Source of the DNA: Candidatus Bathyarchaeota archaeon
GTDB lineage: Archaea; Thermoproteota; Bathyarchaeia; TCS64
NCBI GenBank assembly: GCA_030691555.1
Contig: JAUYEB010000062.1
Coordinates: forward strand, 1 to 6,017
DNA length: 6,017 nucleotides
Direction: 5' to 3'
In this document: piece after piece, positions 1 through 5,136 of the stretch
Numbering within the stretch: the stretch's first letter is position 1
Layout of the letters: every line of letters begins with the position of its first letter
Notes under the pieces: model-generated
The model's input: the letters and a program-made list of their open reading frames with translations, nothing else
What the model was told of the DNA's origin: nothing
Databases searched by the model: none
Program-made: the position numbers and the translations under genes

Positions 1-894
1 TGGAACGTGATCACGGTGGCGTCCCTCGGCGCGCCGACGCAGAGGGGGGACACGAAGTACCGCCACTTCATACGCGCCATCGAGATGCTGCGAGAAGCCG
101 GCGTAGAGTTCGACGGCGTCATAGCCGCGGAGAACGGTGGCTACAACAGCTTCGGCGGCTGGATACCCGCCGCGGCGCTCGGGATACCCGTGGTCGACTG
201 TCCCGGGGACGGGCGCGCCCACCCAACATCTATGATGGGGAGCATGGGCATGCACCGCCAAGACTATCACTCCGTCAAGGCTGGCGCCACCGAGGGCGCG
301 GAGACCATCTGCTGGGGCACGCTGCAGAGCACGAGCAACATGATACGCTTCATGGCGACCGACTGCAAGGCGGTCATAGCGATGGCGCGCGACCCGATGC
401 CCGTCGAGTGGTGCCTCGAGCACGGCGCCCCAGGCGCCATACAGCAGGCTATCGGCCTCGGCTACGCCTACCTCAAGGCGAAGAAGGGGGAGGCAGCCGT
501 GAAGGCCGCCGCGAAGTTCCTCGGCGGGGAGCTCGTCGAGAAGGGCAAGATCGTTGAGCTACGGAACGAGGCCCGCGGCGGCTTCGACGTCGGAACAATG
601 ACCATCGAGGGGAGGAAGACGTGGGAGCTCGGCTACATGAACGAGTACATGACGCTGGAACTCGACGGGAAGCGCGTCTCCACCTACCCCGATCTCATGA
701 CCACCTTCGACGCCGAGGGCAACCCGATCACGAGCACCAGCCTCAGGCAGGGCGACACCATCTACCTCGTCACCGCCCCCAAGGAGAAGCTCAAGGTCGG
801 CGACGGCAACAGGTACCCCGAGATATACGAGCCAGTCGAAAAGGCGCTCGACAAGCCCATGATAAAATACCTCAAGGGATACCTCAAGCCCTAA
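1..894 (+). CDS. DUF917 / S-Me-THD family protein, 3' part (N-terminus outside window)
   Basis: The frame is open from the first base (Trp-Asn-Val-Ile...) and ends at TAA 892-894, giving 297 visible residues. The N-terminal half carries the block I recognise from the DUF917 (S-methyl-thiohydantoin desulfurase-like) family: SLGAPT near residue 9, then AAENGGYNSFGGWIPAAALG, then IPVVDCPGDGRAHP. From about residue 165 the protein becomes a beta-rich C-terminal domain (GRKTWELGYMNEYMTLELDG, then QGDTIYLVTAP), matching the two-domain family layout. Members usually have roughly 350 residues and an N-terminal glycine-rich motif, so I infer that about 60 residues lie upstream. The GTG at 7 is an internal Val codon, not the start. 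Related proteins are often encoded beside hydantoinase/oxoprolinase genes; no such neighbour is visible here. The true substrate is uncertain. No signal peptide or membrane segment is seen; it is probably cytosolic. Confidence 0.85.
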   Translation, partial: WNVITVASLGAPTQRGDTKYRHFIRAIEMLREAGVEFDGVIAAENGGYNSFGGWIPAAALGIPVVDCPGDGRAHPTSMMGSMGMHRQDYHSVKAGATEGAETICWGTLQSTSNMIRFMATDCKAVIAMARDPMPVEWCLEHGAPGAIQQAIGLGYAYLKAKKGEAAVKAAAKFLGGELVEKGKIVELRNEARGGFDVGTMTIEGRKTWELGYMNEYMTLELDGKRVSTYPDLMTTFDAEGNPITSTSLRQGDTIYLVTAPKEKLKVGDGNRYPEIYEPVEKALDKPMIKYLKGYLKP

Positions 895-1028
895 CCCCCG
901 AGAAAAAAACACAGAGGGGGGGGTACACCCGATACCCAATAATAATGCCCATTCAACCAAAAAGAGCTAAAAAACTGCTCCGATTGTGCGCCGATCTACG
1001 CAAAAGGAGCATCTATTCCCTACAGAGC
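895..1028. other. Non-coding stretch, no gene recognised
   Basis: This stretch is visibly more AT-rich than the genes around it. It contains A7 at 902-908, G8 at 916-923, and A5 and A6 runs at 960-974. Read on the minus strand, the A-runs are T-tracts that could end read-through from the tRNA genes. A 6-bp inverted pair, TGCTCC at about 976 and GGAGCA at about 1006, encloses 24 bases, but nothing else supports a structured RNA. I found no convincing reading frame: the frame open across it in the plus direction is an out-of-frame extension from the preceding gene. Confidence 0.4.
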
Positions 1029-1047
1029 CGAGAAAATATTTTTCTCG
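1029..1047. terminator. Palindromic two-way terminator candidate
   Basis: The 19 bases CGAGAAAATATTTTTCTCG form 8-bp arms (CGAGAAAA/TTTTCTCG) around a 3-base centre. There is a T5 tract on the plus strand and a T4 tract on the minus strand. It lies between the plus-strand DUF917 gene, ending at 894, and the minus-strand tRNA-Leu, ending at 1088, so it could stop transcripts from both sides. Archaeal termination depends mainly on T-tracts, so the hairpin itself may be incidental. It could instead be a regulator-binding palindrome, but no promoter lies next to it. Confidence 0.4.
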
Positions 1048-1087
1048 TTATCATGGGTAGCAAGCCACAACTAGATAGAAGGGGAGT

Positions 1088-1175
1088 TGGTGCGGAGGGT
1101 GGGATTCGAACCCACGAACCCCTTCGGGATAGGAGCCTCAGTCCTACGCCTTTGACCTAGCTGGGCGACCTCCGC
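1088..1175 (-). tRNA. tRNA-Leu (anticodon GAG)
   Basis: Read on the minus strand, the acceptor stem GCGGAGG (1169-1175) pairs with CCTCCGC (1092-1098). It is followed by discriminator A (1091) and an encoded CCA (1088-1090). The anticodon stem is TAGGA/TCCTA around the loop CTGAGGC, giving anticodon GAG (Leu, reading CUC/CUU). A long variable arm, TCCCGAAGGGG plus flanks, marks it as class II (Leu/Ser type). The T arm is GTGGG-TTCGAAT-CCCAC. The gene is 88 bases with CCA and has no intron. It has its own TATA box upstream, so it need not be co-transcribed with the neighbouring tRNA-His. Confidence 0.97.
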
Positions 1176-1200
1176 CCACCACAGTTAGCCGGCGTCGCCC

Positions 1201-1217
1201 ATTTATAAGTTTCCCGA
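1201..1217 (-). promoter_or_regulatory. TATA box and BRE-like element of tRNA-Leu
   Basis: On the minus strand the sequence TCGGGAAACTTATAAAT places ACTTATAAAT at 1201-1210, centred about 30 bp before the tRNA 5' end at 1175. The purine-rich GGGAAA just upstream fits a BRE. This spacing is typical of archaeal stable-RNA promoters with little or no 5' leader. Confidence 0.75.
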
Positions 1218-1227
1218 CGCGCGGGGA

Positions 1228-1302
1228 TGGGGCCTCTGCTGGGAGTCGAACCCAGGTCAAGGGATCCACAGTCCCGTATGCTACCGTTACACTACAGAGG
1301 CC
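1228..1302 (-). tRNA. tRNA-His (anticodon GTG)
   Basis: Read on the minus strand, the acceptor stem GCCTCTG (1295-1301) pairs with CAGAGGC (1232-1238). The His-specific extra base G-1 (position 1302) sits opposite C73 (1231), and CCA is encoded at 1228-1230. The anticodon loop CTGTGGA gives GTG (His), with stem CGGGA/TCCCT in which the outermost pair is mismatched. The T arm is CTGGG-TTCGACT-CCCAG. The G-1:C73 pair is the known identity element for histidyl-tRNA synthetase and independently confirms the call. There is no intron. Confidence 0.97.
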
Positions 1303-1327
1303 GCGCGAAAAGAGGGATACAAGGGAT

Positions 1328-1344
1328 ACATTAAAAGGGTTTCG
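1328..1344 (-). promoter_or_regulatory. TATA box and BRE-like element of tRNA-His
   Basis: The minus strand reads CGAAACCCTTTTAATGT. The TTTTAAT box (about 1330-1336) is centred roughly 31 bp before the tRNA 5' end at 1302, and CGAAA just upstream resembles a BRE. The spacing matches that of the neighbouring tRNA-Leu promoter. Confidence 0.65.
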
Positions 1345-1402
1345 TGAATCAGCCAAAGTAACAAGTTGTGAGTACCGGGCGCCAGCATCGGCGGTGAGTT
1401 CC

Positions 1403-1412
1403 GCTTATAAAG
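1403..1412 (+). promoter_or_regulatory. TATA box of the MFS transporter gene
   Basis: GCTTATAAAG is centred near 1408. With usual archaeal spacing, transcription would start around 1432-1436. That leaves a leader of about 12 bases before GTG 1447, including the GAGG at 1436-1439 that could act as a ribosome binding site 7 bases before the start. No strong BRE is seen. Confidence 0.6.
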
Positions 1413-1446
1413 CGACTCAACTTCTCATGGGCAAAGAGGCGGGTTA

Positions 1447-2697
1447 GTGTTGGCGTGTCTAAGCGGGATCGTCGGGAAGCTGAAGGGCGAGTTCGGATTC
1501 ATAGCGGGCAACTTCGCCATAATGATCGCGAGCTGGCTCGTCCTAGACTTCGCTGGTGAGCTCCCCTTCACCTACTACCCGCTCTACATCGAGGCGCTCG
1601 GCGGGACCGCGGCGACCATCGGGCTCATCGGGGCCGTTGAAGCCATAGCCCGCGGGATAGTTCAGATTCCCGGCGGCTACCTCGCCGACAAGTACGGGCG
1701 CAAGTGGCTCATCGCATCCATGACGTTCGTCGCCGCCTTCGCCCGCCTCTTCTACATCTTCGCACCGACGTGGGAGTGGATACTCGTAGGCGCATTCCTC
1801 GTCGGAATCACGAACATCTACGGACCCGCCCTCATGGCGATAGTCGCCGACTCGGTGCCGAAGGAGAAGAGGGGGATGGCGTTCAGCCTCATAAACCTCA
1901 TCGCCAGCGTCTCCACGACGCCCGCGCCGCTCCTGGCGGGGGTACTCTACGCGCGCATGGGGCTCATCCCCAGCATGAGGCTCGGCTACGCCATCGCCCT
2001 CGGGGGCTTCCTAGTCGCCGCCCTCCTCCGCCTCCGGCTAAAGGAGACCGTGGACAAGCCGGCAAAGTTCAACATCGGCGAAGCCGTCGCTACCGTCCCA
2101 TTCTCTTTGAGGGAGAGCTTCGGCGTCTGGCGCCTCCTACCACGCGCCGCCTTCGTCTTCTTCGTATCCAACCTCTTCAGCAGCTTCGCCATCGGCCTCT
2201 TCCAGCCCGTCATAACCCTCTACACCATTAACGACCTCGGGATCGACCCCGTGGCATTCAGCTACATTATGACGGCCATGTTCGTCACGATGATCGTAGT
2301 GGCGATTCCGAGCGGTAAGCTCATCGACAAGATCGGGCGGAAGAAGCCCCTCATCATCGCCGGGATAGCGAGCATAGTCTGGGTGCCCCTGCTCGTCTGG
2401 GGGGACTTCTGGAGGCTCATACTCGCCATGACGCTGGCGGGGCTCCTCATAGTGCTCTTCACCTCGGCTGGGAACACGCTCTTCGCCGATCTGGTGCCGA
2501 GGGAGCACAGGGGGAAGGCGAACGGGGCCCTCGGGTTCTGGAGCATGCTCGCCATGTCGGGCGGGCAGATAGCGGGCGGCTGGCTCTACGACAACGTCAA
2601 CCACCAGCTCCCCTTCTGGGGGGAGGCCATAATGATGGTCCCCTCCATCCTGCTGATAGTTTTCTTTGTAAAGGAGCCGGAGAAGATAGAGGATTAG
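1447..2697 (+). CDS. Major facilitator superfamily (MFS) transporter
   Basis: The 416-residue hydrophobic protein has about 12 predicted membrane helices in two six-helix halves. Both halves carry the MFS loop 2-3 signature: GGYLADKYGRKW at 76-87 and its repeat GKLIDKIGRKK at 290-300. A second paired motif, PKEKRGMAF (138-146) and PREHRGKANG (351-360), also repeats in the two halves. Length and layout are normal for a proton-coupled sugar, drug or metabolite carrier of the cytoplasmic membrane. The substrate cannot be read from sequence. GTG 1447 is preferred for its GAGG at 1436-1439; TTG 1450 is an alternative. An upstream ATG at 1427 is in another frame and stops after six codons, its TAG overlapping the GTG start by one base. 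The gene stands alone and overlaps the convergent HAD gene by 4 bp. Confidence 0.93.
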   Translation: MLACLSGIVGKLKGEFGFIAGNFAIMIASWLVLDFAGELPFTYYPLYIEALGGTAATIGLIGAVEAIARGIVQIPGGYLADKYGRKWLIASMTFVAAFARLFYIFAPTWEWILVGAFLVGITNIYGPALMAIVADSVPKEKRGMAFSLINLIASVSTTPAPLLAGVLYARMGLIPSMRLGYAIALGGFLVAALLRLRLKETVDKPAKFNIGEAVATVPFSLRESFGVWRLLPRAAFVFFVSNLFSSFAIGLFQPVITLYTINDLGIDPVAFSYIMTAMFVTMIVVAIPSGKLIDKIGRKKPLIIAGIASIVWVPLLVWGDFWRLILAMTLAGLLIVLFTSAGNTLFADLVPREHRGKANGALGFWSMLAMSGGQIAGGWLYDNVNHQLPFWGEAIMMVPSILLIVFFVKEPEKIED

Positions 2698-3362
2698 ACG
2701 AGCCCCGCCTTCTCTAGGTAGTCTGGCAGCTCTCGGATGCTTGGGAGGACCGCGTCCGGTTTGGCCGCCTCGATCTTCTCGCGCCTCTGCGTCCCCGTGA
2801 GGACGGCGACGGTGTGCGCCTTCGCGTTGTGCCCCTCCTCGATGCCGATCCCCGTGTCGTCCACCTTGAGCACCTGCGCGGGGTCCCTGATGTGGCAGTG
2901 GCGCATGGTGCGCCTGATCATAGCGGGGCTCGGGCGCTCCTCGTCCACGATCTCGCTGCAGGTCCAGTAGTCGATGAGCCCATTCTCCACCCACTTGAGG
3001 TGCTTGACTATGTCGTGGGTGACGGTCGCGGGGAAGCCGCTCTCGACGCCCACCGCGACTCCGTGGTCCTTGAGCCAGCGGAAGGTGTCGCTCGTCCCCC
3101 CGATCTCCTTGACCCGAGTGACGTTTGCCGTGAGCATCTCGACGAAGTCCTTGTAGATGGCGGGCGCCTTGTCTCCGCCGAGCATGTTTATGACCTCCCT
3201 CTTGTCCCGCCCACGCATGTCGTTCAGCGTCTCCATCGGGACGACAACACCGTGTCTGCGGAAGGCGTCGTCGTAGCTCCGGAGGACGAGGGGCATCCCG
3301 TCGATGACGTCGTCGACGGTTGTGCCCGCCATGTCGAATACGGCTAGGCGAATCTTAGCCAT
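2694..3362 (-). CDS. HAD-superfamily hydrolase, phosphonatase-like
   Basis: The protein has 222 residues. Motif I is FDMAGTTVDD with nucleophile Asp10. Ala12 replaces the usual second Asp, as in phosphonoacetaldehyde hydrolase and related phosphonatase-like enzymes. A helical cap follows (about 20-85) with Lys54 in RGRDKREVINM, near where phosphonatase has its Schiff-base Lys; the alignment there is off by one residue, so that role is doubtful. Motif II is Ser108 in VESGF, and motif III uses Arg143 in ERPSPAMI, normal for this branch. Motif IV is VDDTGIGIEEG (167-177): a DD pair (168-169), while the second Asp of GDxxxD is Gly172. The ATG at 3362-3360 shares one base with the nitroreductase stop, so translation is probably coupled. 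An upstream extension of this frame is a shadow. A small-molecule phosphatase or C-P hydrolase is likely; the substrate is unknown. Confidence 0.9.
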   Translation of the reverse strand: MAKIRLAVFDMAGTTVDDVIDGMPLVLRSYDDAFRRHGVVVPMETLNDMRGRDKREVINMLGGDKAPAIYKDFVEMLTANVTRVKEIGGTSDTFRWLKDHGVAVGVESGFPATVTHDIVKHLKWVENGLIDYWTCSEIVDEERPSPAMIRRTMRHCHIRDPAQVLKVDDTGIGIEEGHNAKAHTVAVLTGTQRREKIEAAKPDAVLPSIRELPDYLEKAGLV

Positions 3363-3886
3363 CAGCACCACTCGTCTACTGCGACGATCTCGTCGATAGA
3401 CTTTCTCTTGGCGGGCTGGGTCCACTTCGGCTCCTTCGGGTAGCCGAGGGGCGTCACCGCGGCGACGTTCCACCCCGGCGGGATCTCGAGTAGCTCCTTT
3501 ATCGACTCGTTGTCGAAGAGGCCGATCCAGCATGTGCCGAGTCCCTCGGCGCGTGCCGCGAGGATTAGGTGTGTGAGGCCGATCGCCGAGTCGAGGAGGA
3601 AGCTCATCTCCCCCATGTAGCCCCCGCGGTCGTACTTGATGTCGTTCCCGCAGGCGACGACGACTATCGGCGCCTCGGCTATCCACGGCTGACCCCCGCT
3701 CAGGGTCGCTATCTTCTTTCGTAGCTCGGGGTTCTTGATGAGGACGTACTTCCAGGGCTGACGGTTGCTCCCGGAGGGGGCGACCCTCGCCGCGTCGAGG
3801 ACCCTGTTGAGGACCTCGTCGGGTATCTCGTCTGGCTTGTAGCTGCGGACGCTCCGCCTCGTGTTGACGACTTCGTAGAACTCCAT
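3362..3886 (-). CDS. Nitroreductase-family flavoprotein (FMN-dependent oxidoreductase)
   Basis: The protein has 174 residues, the short single-domain form of the nitroreductase family. The phosphate-binding RRSVR lies at 10-14. PSGSNRQPWKYV (37-48) is the second FMN-contact block. GLGTCWIG (115-122) and the near C-terminal PLGYP (146-150) are the other family hallmarks. Members bind FMN as dimers and use NAD(P)H to reduce nitro compounds, quinones or flavins, or act in dehalogenation and cofactor metabolism; the substrate here is unknown. It is probably cytosolic: no signal peptide is seen. The ATG at 3886-3884 is well placed behind a TTTAAA box and has no clear ribosome binding site, consistent with a very short leader. 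It is the first gene of a two-gene operon; its TGA shares a base with the ATG of the HAD gene. Confidence 0.93.
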   Translation of the reverse strand: MEFYEVVNTRRSVRSYKPDEIPDEVLNRVLDAARVAPSGSNRQPWKYVLIKNPELRKKIATLSGGQPWIAEAPIVVVACGNDIKYDRGGYMGEMSFLLDSAIGLTHLILAARAEGLGTCWIGLFDNESIKELLEIPPGWNVAAVTPLGYPKEPKWTQPAKRKSIDEIVAVDEWC

Positions 3887-3916
3887 CTGGATCGGTTGTT
3901 CTTTGGGTATTGTCGG

Positions 3917-3924
3917 ATTTAAAG
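3917..3924 (-). promoter_or_regulatory. TATA box of the nitroreductase-HAD operon
   Basis: TTTAAA at 3918-3923 lies about 34 bp before ATG 3886, predicting a transcription start near 3895 and a leader of roughly 9 bases. The box is symmetric, so it could in principle also fire on the plus strand towards the repeat array. The BRE is weak. Confidence 0.5.
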
Positions 3925-3951
3925 AGGTGGAGCCGCGCCGGCGGGGCCGTG

Positions 3952-3970
3952 GCTAAACCGCGTCTTTAGC
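3952..3970. promoter_or_regulatory. Operator-like inverted repeat
   Basis: GCTAAA (3952-3957) and TTTAGC (3965-3970) form a 19-bp inverted repeat with a 7-base spacer. It sits about 30 bp behind the TTTAAA box of the nitroreductase operon. The size suits a dimeric winged-helix regulator, but only one copy is present and chance is possible. Confidence 0.3.
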
Positions 3971-4088
3971 ACCTGTTACAAGTTCTTTACGCGTCGAAAA
4001 TGTGCTCATTTAGTGCGCTTTTTCGTGCATTTTTGGTGCAGTTTATGCGCATTTTCGTGCACTTACGATCCCGATCGGAGCGGTTTAG
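3953..4088. repeat. 9-bp inverted repeat flanking the phased array
   Basis: CTAAACCGC (3953-3961) is the exact reverse complement of GCGGTTTAG (4080-4088). The arms enclose the whole 4002-4064 array. This could be chance in a region of this length. It could also be two half sites for looping across the divergent promoters. Confidence 0.3.
4002..4064. repeat. Helically phased tandem array (GTGC plus T-tract, about 11-bp period)
   Basis: GTGC occurs at 4002, 4013, 4025, 4036 and 4057, with GCGC at 4047 filling the gap, so successive units are 11, 12, 11, 11 and 10 bp apart. Each unit continues into a short T-tract (T2 to T5), with tract centres near 4010, 4021, 4032, 4043, 4053 and 4063. The loose consensus is GTGCNNTTTTN. 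The 10-mer TTTTCGTGCA is repeated exactly at 4020-4029 and 4052-4061, 32 bp (three turns) apart. Phased A/T-tracts are known to bend DNA, so the segment is probably intrinsically curved. It lies midway between the divergent TATA boxes at 3918 and 4160. A regulatory or architectural role is inference. Confidence 0.7.
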
Positions 4089-4099
4089 TGGCTCCTTTT
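4077..4099 (+). terminator. Hairpin plus T-tract, terminator-like
   Basis: GGAGC (4077-4081) pairs with GCTCC (4091-4095) across a 9-base loop and is followed by TTTT (4096-4099). No plus-strand gene precedes it, so it either insulates the downstream gene or ends an unrecognised RNA from the array region. Confidence 0.4.
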
Positions 4100-4104
4100 G
4101 GGTG

Positions 4105-4117
4105 AAGGCGCCTTTTT
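4105..4117 (+). terminator. Palindrome AAGGCGCCTT followed by T-tract
   Basis: The perfect 10-bp palindrome AAGGCGCCTT (4105-4114) runs straight into T5 (4113-4117). It lacks a loop, so it is a poor RNA hairpin. It may be a second termination signal, or an operator about 50 bp before the aldo/keto reductase TATA box. Confidence 0.3.
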
Positions 4118-4134
4118 CTAGTAGATCGGCGTGA

Positions 4135-4151
4135 CCCCCCCTCCCCCCTCT
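4135..4151. other. Homopyrimidine tract (C-rich)
   Basis: C7-T-C6-T-C-T follows the array and ends about 9 bp before the AKR TATA box. The minus strand is correspondingly G-rich (G6-A-G7), so unusual structures are conceivable. No function is assigned. Confidence 0.5.
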
Positions 4152-4159
4152 CATGGCAT

Positions 4160-4168
4160 CTTTTATCT
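4160..4168 (+). promoter_or_regulatory. TATA box of the aldo/keto reductase gene
   Basis: CTTTTATCT is centred near 4164, predicting transcription from about 4190. ATG 4199 would then have a leader of around 9 bases, while the in-frame GTG at 4178 would lie upstream of the transcript. This decides the start. Confidence 0.5.
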
Positions 4169-4198
4169 AGGTGCGGCGTGCATGCTGTCCCGATTCGG

Positions 4199-5011
4199 AT
4201 GCAGACTGTTAATCTGGGCGGTTTGAAGGTGAGCAGGCTCTGCTACGGGACGGAGCCCTTCAACTTCAAGAAGGGTCCCGACGACAAGATGGCGCAGGGG
4301 GACAAGACGCCGGCTCAGGGCGGGGAGATACTCGCCGAGGCTTCCCGGCTCGGCGTCTACATGTGGGACACCTCCGACGACTACGGTACGCACCCGCACG
4401 TCAGGGAGGCGCTGAAGCTCGTGAAGAGGAGCACCGTCGTCGTTGCGGACAAGTCGAACGCCGCCACCTACGAGGAGGGCGTGAAGGCGGTAGACTTCGC
4501 CCGCAAGGACCTCGGCACCGAGTACATCGACATCATGTTCCTCCACATCGTCCCGCCGAGGCCGATACAGAGGAAGGACGCGAACGACCGCCCCTACATA
4601 AGCCAGGACCTGAAGGGGCGCAAGGGCACACTCGACGCGTACATAGAGGCTAGGGACTCCGGACTCATCAAGAAGATTGCGCTCTCCACCCACAGCACCG
4701 ACACCCTCCGCCAGGTCCTCGAAGAGCCCGAGATCGACATAGTCTGCGCCCCCCTCAACATGCACGGCACATACGTCGACGATGGCACGCAGCAGATGCG
4801 CCTCGACGCGCTGAGGGCGCTACACGACGCGGGGAAGGGCGTCTACGTCATCAAGATACTCGCCGCCGGGAGGTACAGGGAGGAGGGGGACGCCTGCATA
4901 AGGTACGCCCTCGGCTTCCACGACTTCATCGACGCGTGGAACGTCGGCATGTACGACGTGGCCGACGTGCGGAGGAACATCACCCTCTTCGCCGACGCCC
5001 TCGGGAAGTAG
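4199..5011 (+). CDS. Aldo/keto reductase family protein
   Basis: The protein has 270 residues and opens with the typical AKR N-terminus (MQTVNLGGLKVSRLCYGT). All four catalytic positions are visible: Asp57 and Tyr62 in DTSDDYG, Lys85 in VVVADKS, and His116 in MFLHIVP. The fold is a TIM barrel; GLIKKIALSTHS (about 156-167) is the usual strand before the substrate loop, and GMYDVADVRRNI near the C-terminus corresponds to the cofactor-side segment. Members reduce aldehydes and ketones with NAD(P)H in the cytosol; the substrate is not predictable. It is shorter than the usual 300-330 residues, and the NADPH-binding block near the C-terminus is reduced, so cofactor preference is uncertain. ATG 4199 is preferred over GTG 4178 because of the TATA spacing. 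It appears monocistronic, with the SOD gene following on its own promoter. Confidence 0.9.
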   Translation: MQTVNLGGLKVSRLCYGTEPFNFKKGPDDKMAQGDKTPAQGGEILAEASRLGVYMWDTSDDYGTHPHVREALKLVKRSTVVVADKSNAATYEEGVKAVDFARKDLGTEYIDIMFLHIVPPRPIQRKDANDRPYISQDLKGRKGTLDAYIEARDSGLIKKIALSTHSTDTLRQVLEEPEIDIVCAPLNMHGTYVDDGTQQMRLDALRALHDAGKGVYVIKILAAGRYREEGDACIRYALGFHDFIDAWNVGMYDVADVRRNITLFADALGK

Positions 5012-5053
5012 ACCCGAGGCGTACCGCCAGGACAAACACCCATCCACCTCGGA

Positions 5054-5078
5054 CGCCATCATCAGCGTTCGGGTGGCG
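5054..5078 (+). other. Weak inverted repeat after the AKR gene
   Basis: CGCCA (5054-5058) and TGGCG (5074-5078) are separated by 15 bases in the 125-bp gap between the AKR stop and the SOD start. There is no T-tract directly behind it, so a terminator role is weakly supported. Confidence 0.2.
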
Positions 5079-5083
5079 ATGCT

Positions 5084-5104
5084 CAAGGTTTATTTTAACC
5101 GGTT
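5084..5104 (+). promoter_or_regulatory. SOD promoter: TATA-like box and AACCGGTT palindrome
   Basis: The TATA-like GTTTATTTTA (5088-5097) follows a BRE-like CAAGG, predicting a start near 5119 and a leader of about 18 bases. The perfect palindrome AACCGGTT (5097-5104) overlaps the downstream edge of the box, where a repressor could block assembly; the operator role is inference. GGAG at 5125-5128, 8 bases before ATG 5137, is a good ribosome binding site and fixes the SOD start. Confidence 0.55.
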
Positions 5105-5136
5105 GTGAACGATCAATTGTTTCTGGAGTTGATTGG

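Noticed and set aside
7..9. GTG as the start of the DUF917 protein
   Set aside because: The frame is open to the window edge and the family has a further N-terminal region before this point.
621..1160. Open plus-strand frame running from the DUF917 gene into tRNA-Leu
   Set aside because: It is rich in Arg and His, in the wrong frame inside a recognised gene, and its end overlaps the tRNA; it is a shadow.
2137..2994. Long minus-strand frame opposite the MFS gene
   Set aside because: It is low-complexity, charged and Pro/Arg-rich, lies antisense to a clear membrane protein, and runs into the HAD gene in another frame.
2814..3347. Plus-strand frame opposite the HAD gene
   Set aside because: It has no recognisable domain and mirrors the codon pattern of the real minus-strand gene.
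3363..3686. N-terminal extension of the HAD frame
   Set aside because: The extension is Arg-rich and lies over the nitroreductase gene. The HAD fold starts with MAKIRLAVFD at the TGATG overlap.
4002..4064. CRISPR-like array
   Set aside because: The units are 11 bp with no 25-35 bp repeats or unique spacers, and no cas genes are near.
4135..4151. G-quadruplex on the minus strand
   Set aside because: There are only two long G-runs, separated by one base; the usual four tracts with loops are absent, so I list only the tract.
4178..4180. GTG start for the aldo/keto reductase
   Set aside because: It lies only about 14 bp after the TATA box, upstream of the predicted transcript start; ATG 4199 gives the usual family N-terminus.
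4163..4765. Minus-strand frame opposite the aldo/keto reductase
   Set aside because: It is Val/Arg/Glu-rich, typical of antisense to GC-rich coding DNA, while the plus strand has all four catalytic residues.
5050..5075. Possible C/D box small RNA (TGATGA-like and CTGA on the minus strand)
   Set aside because: The boxes overlap and lack the paired C/D and C'/D' spacing needed for a guide RNA.
4936..5136. Long N-terminal extension of SOD
   Set aside because: It is Arg/His-rich, overlaps the reductase 3' end, and contains the SOD promoter and ribosome binding site.
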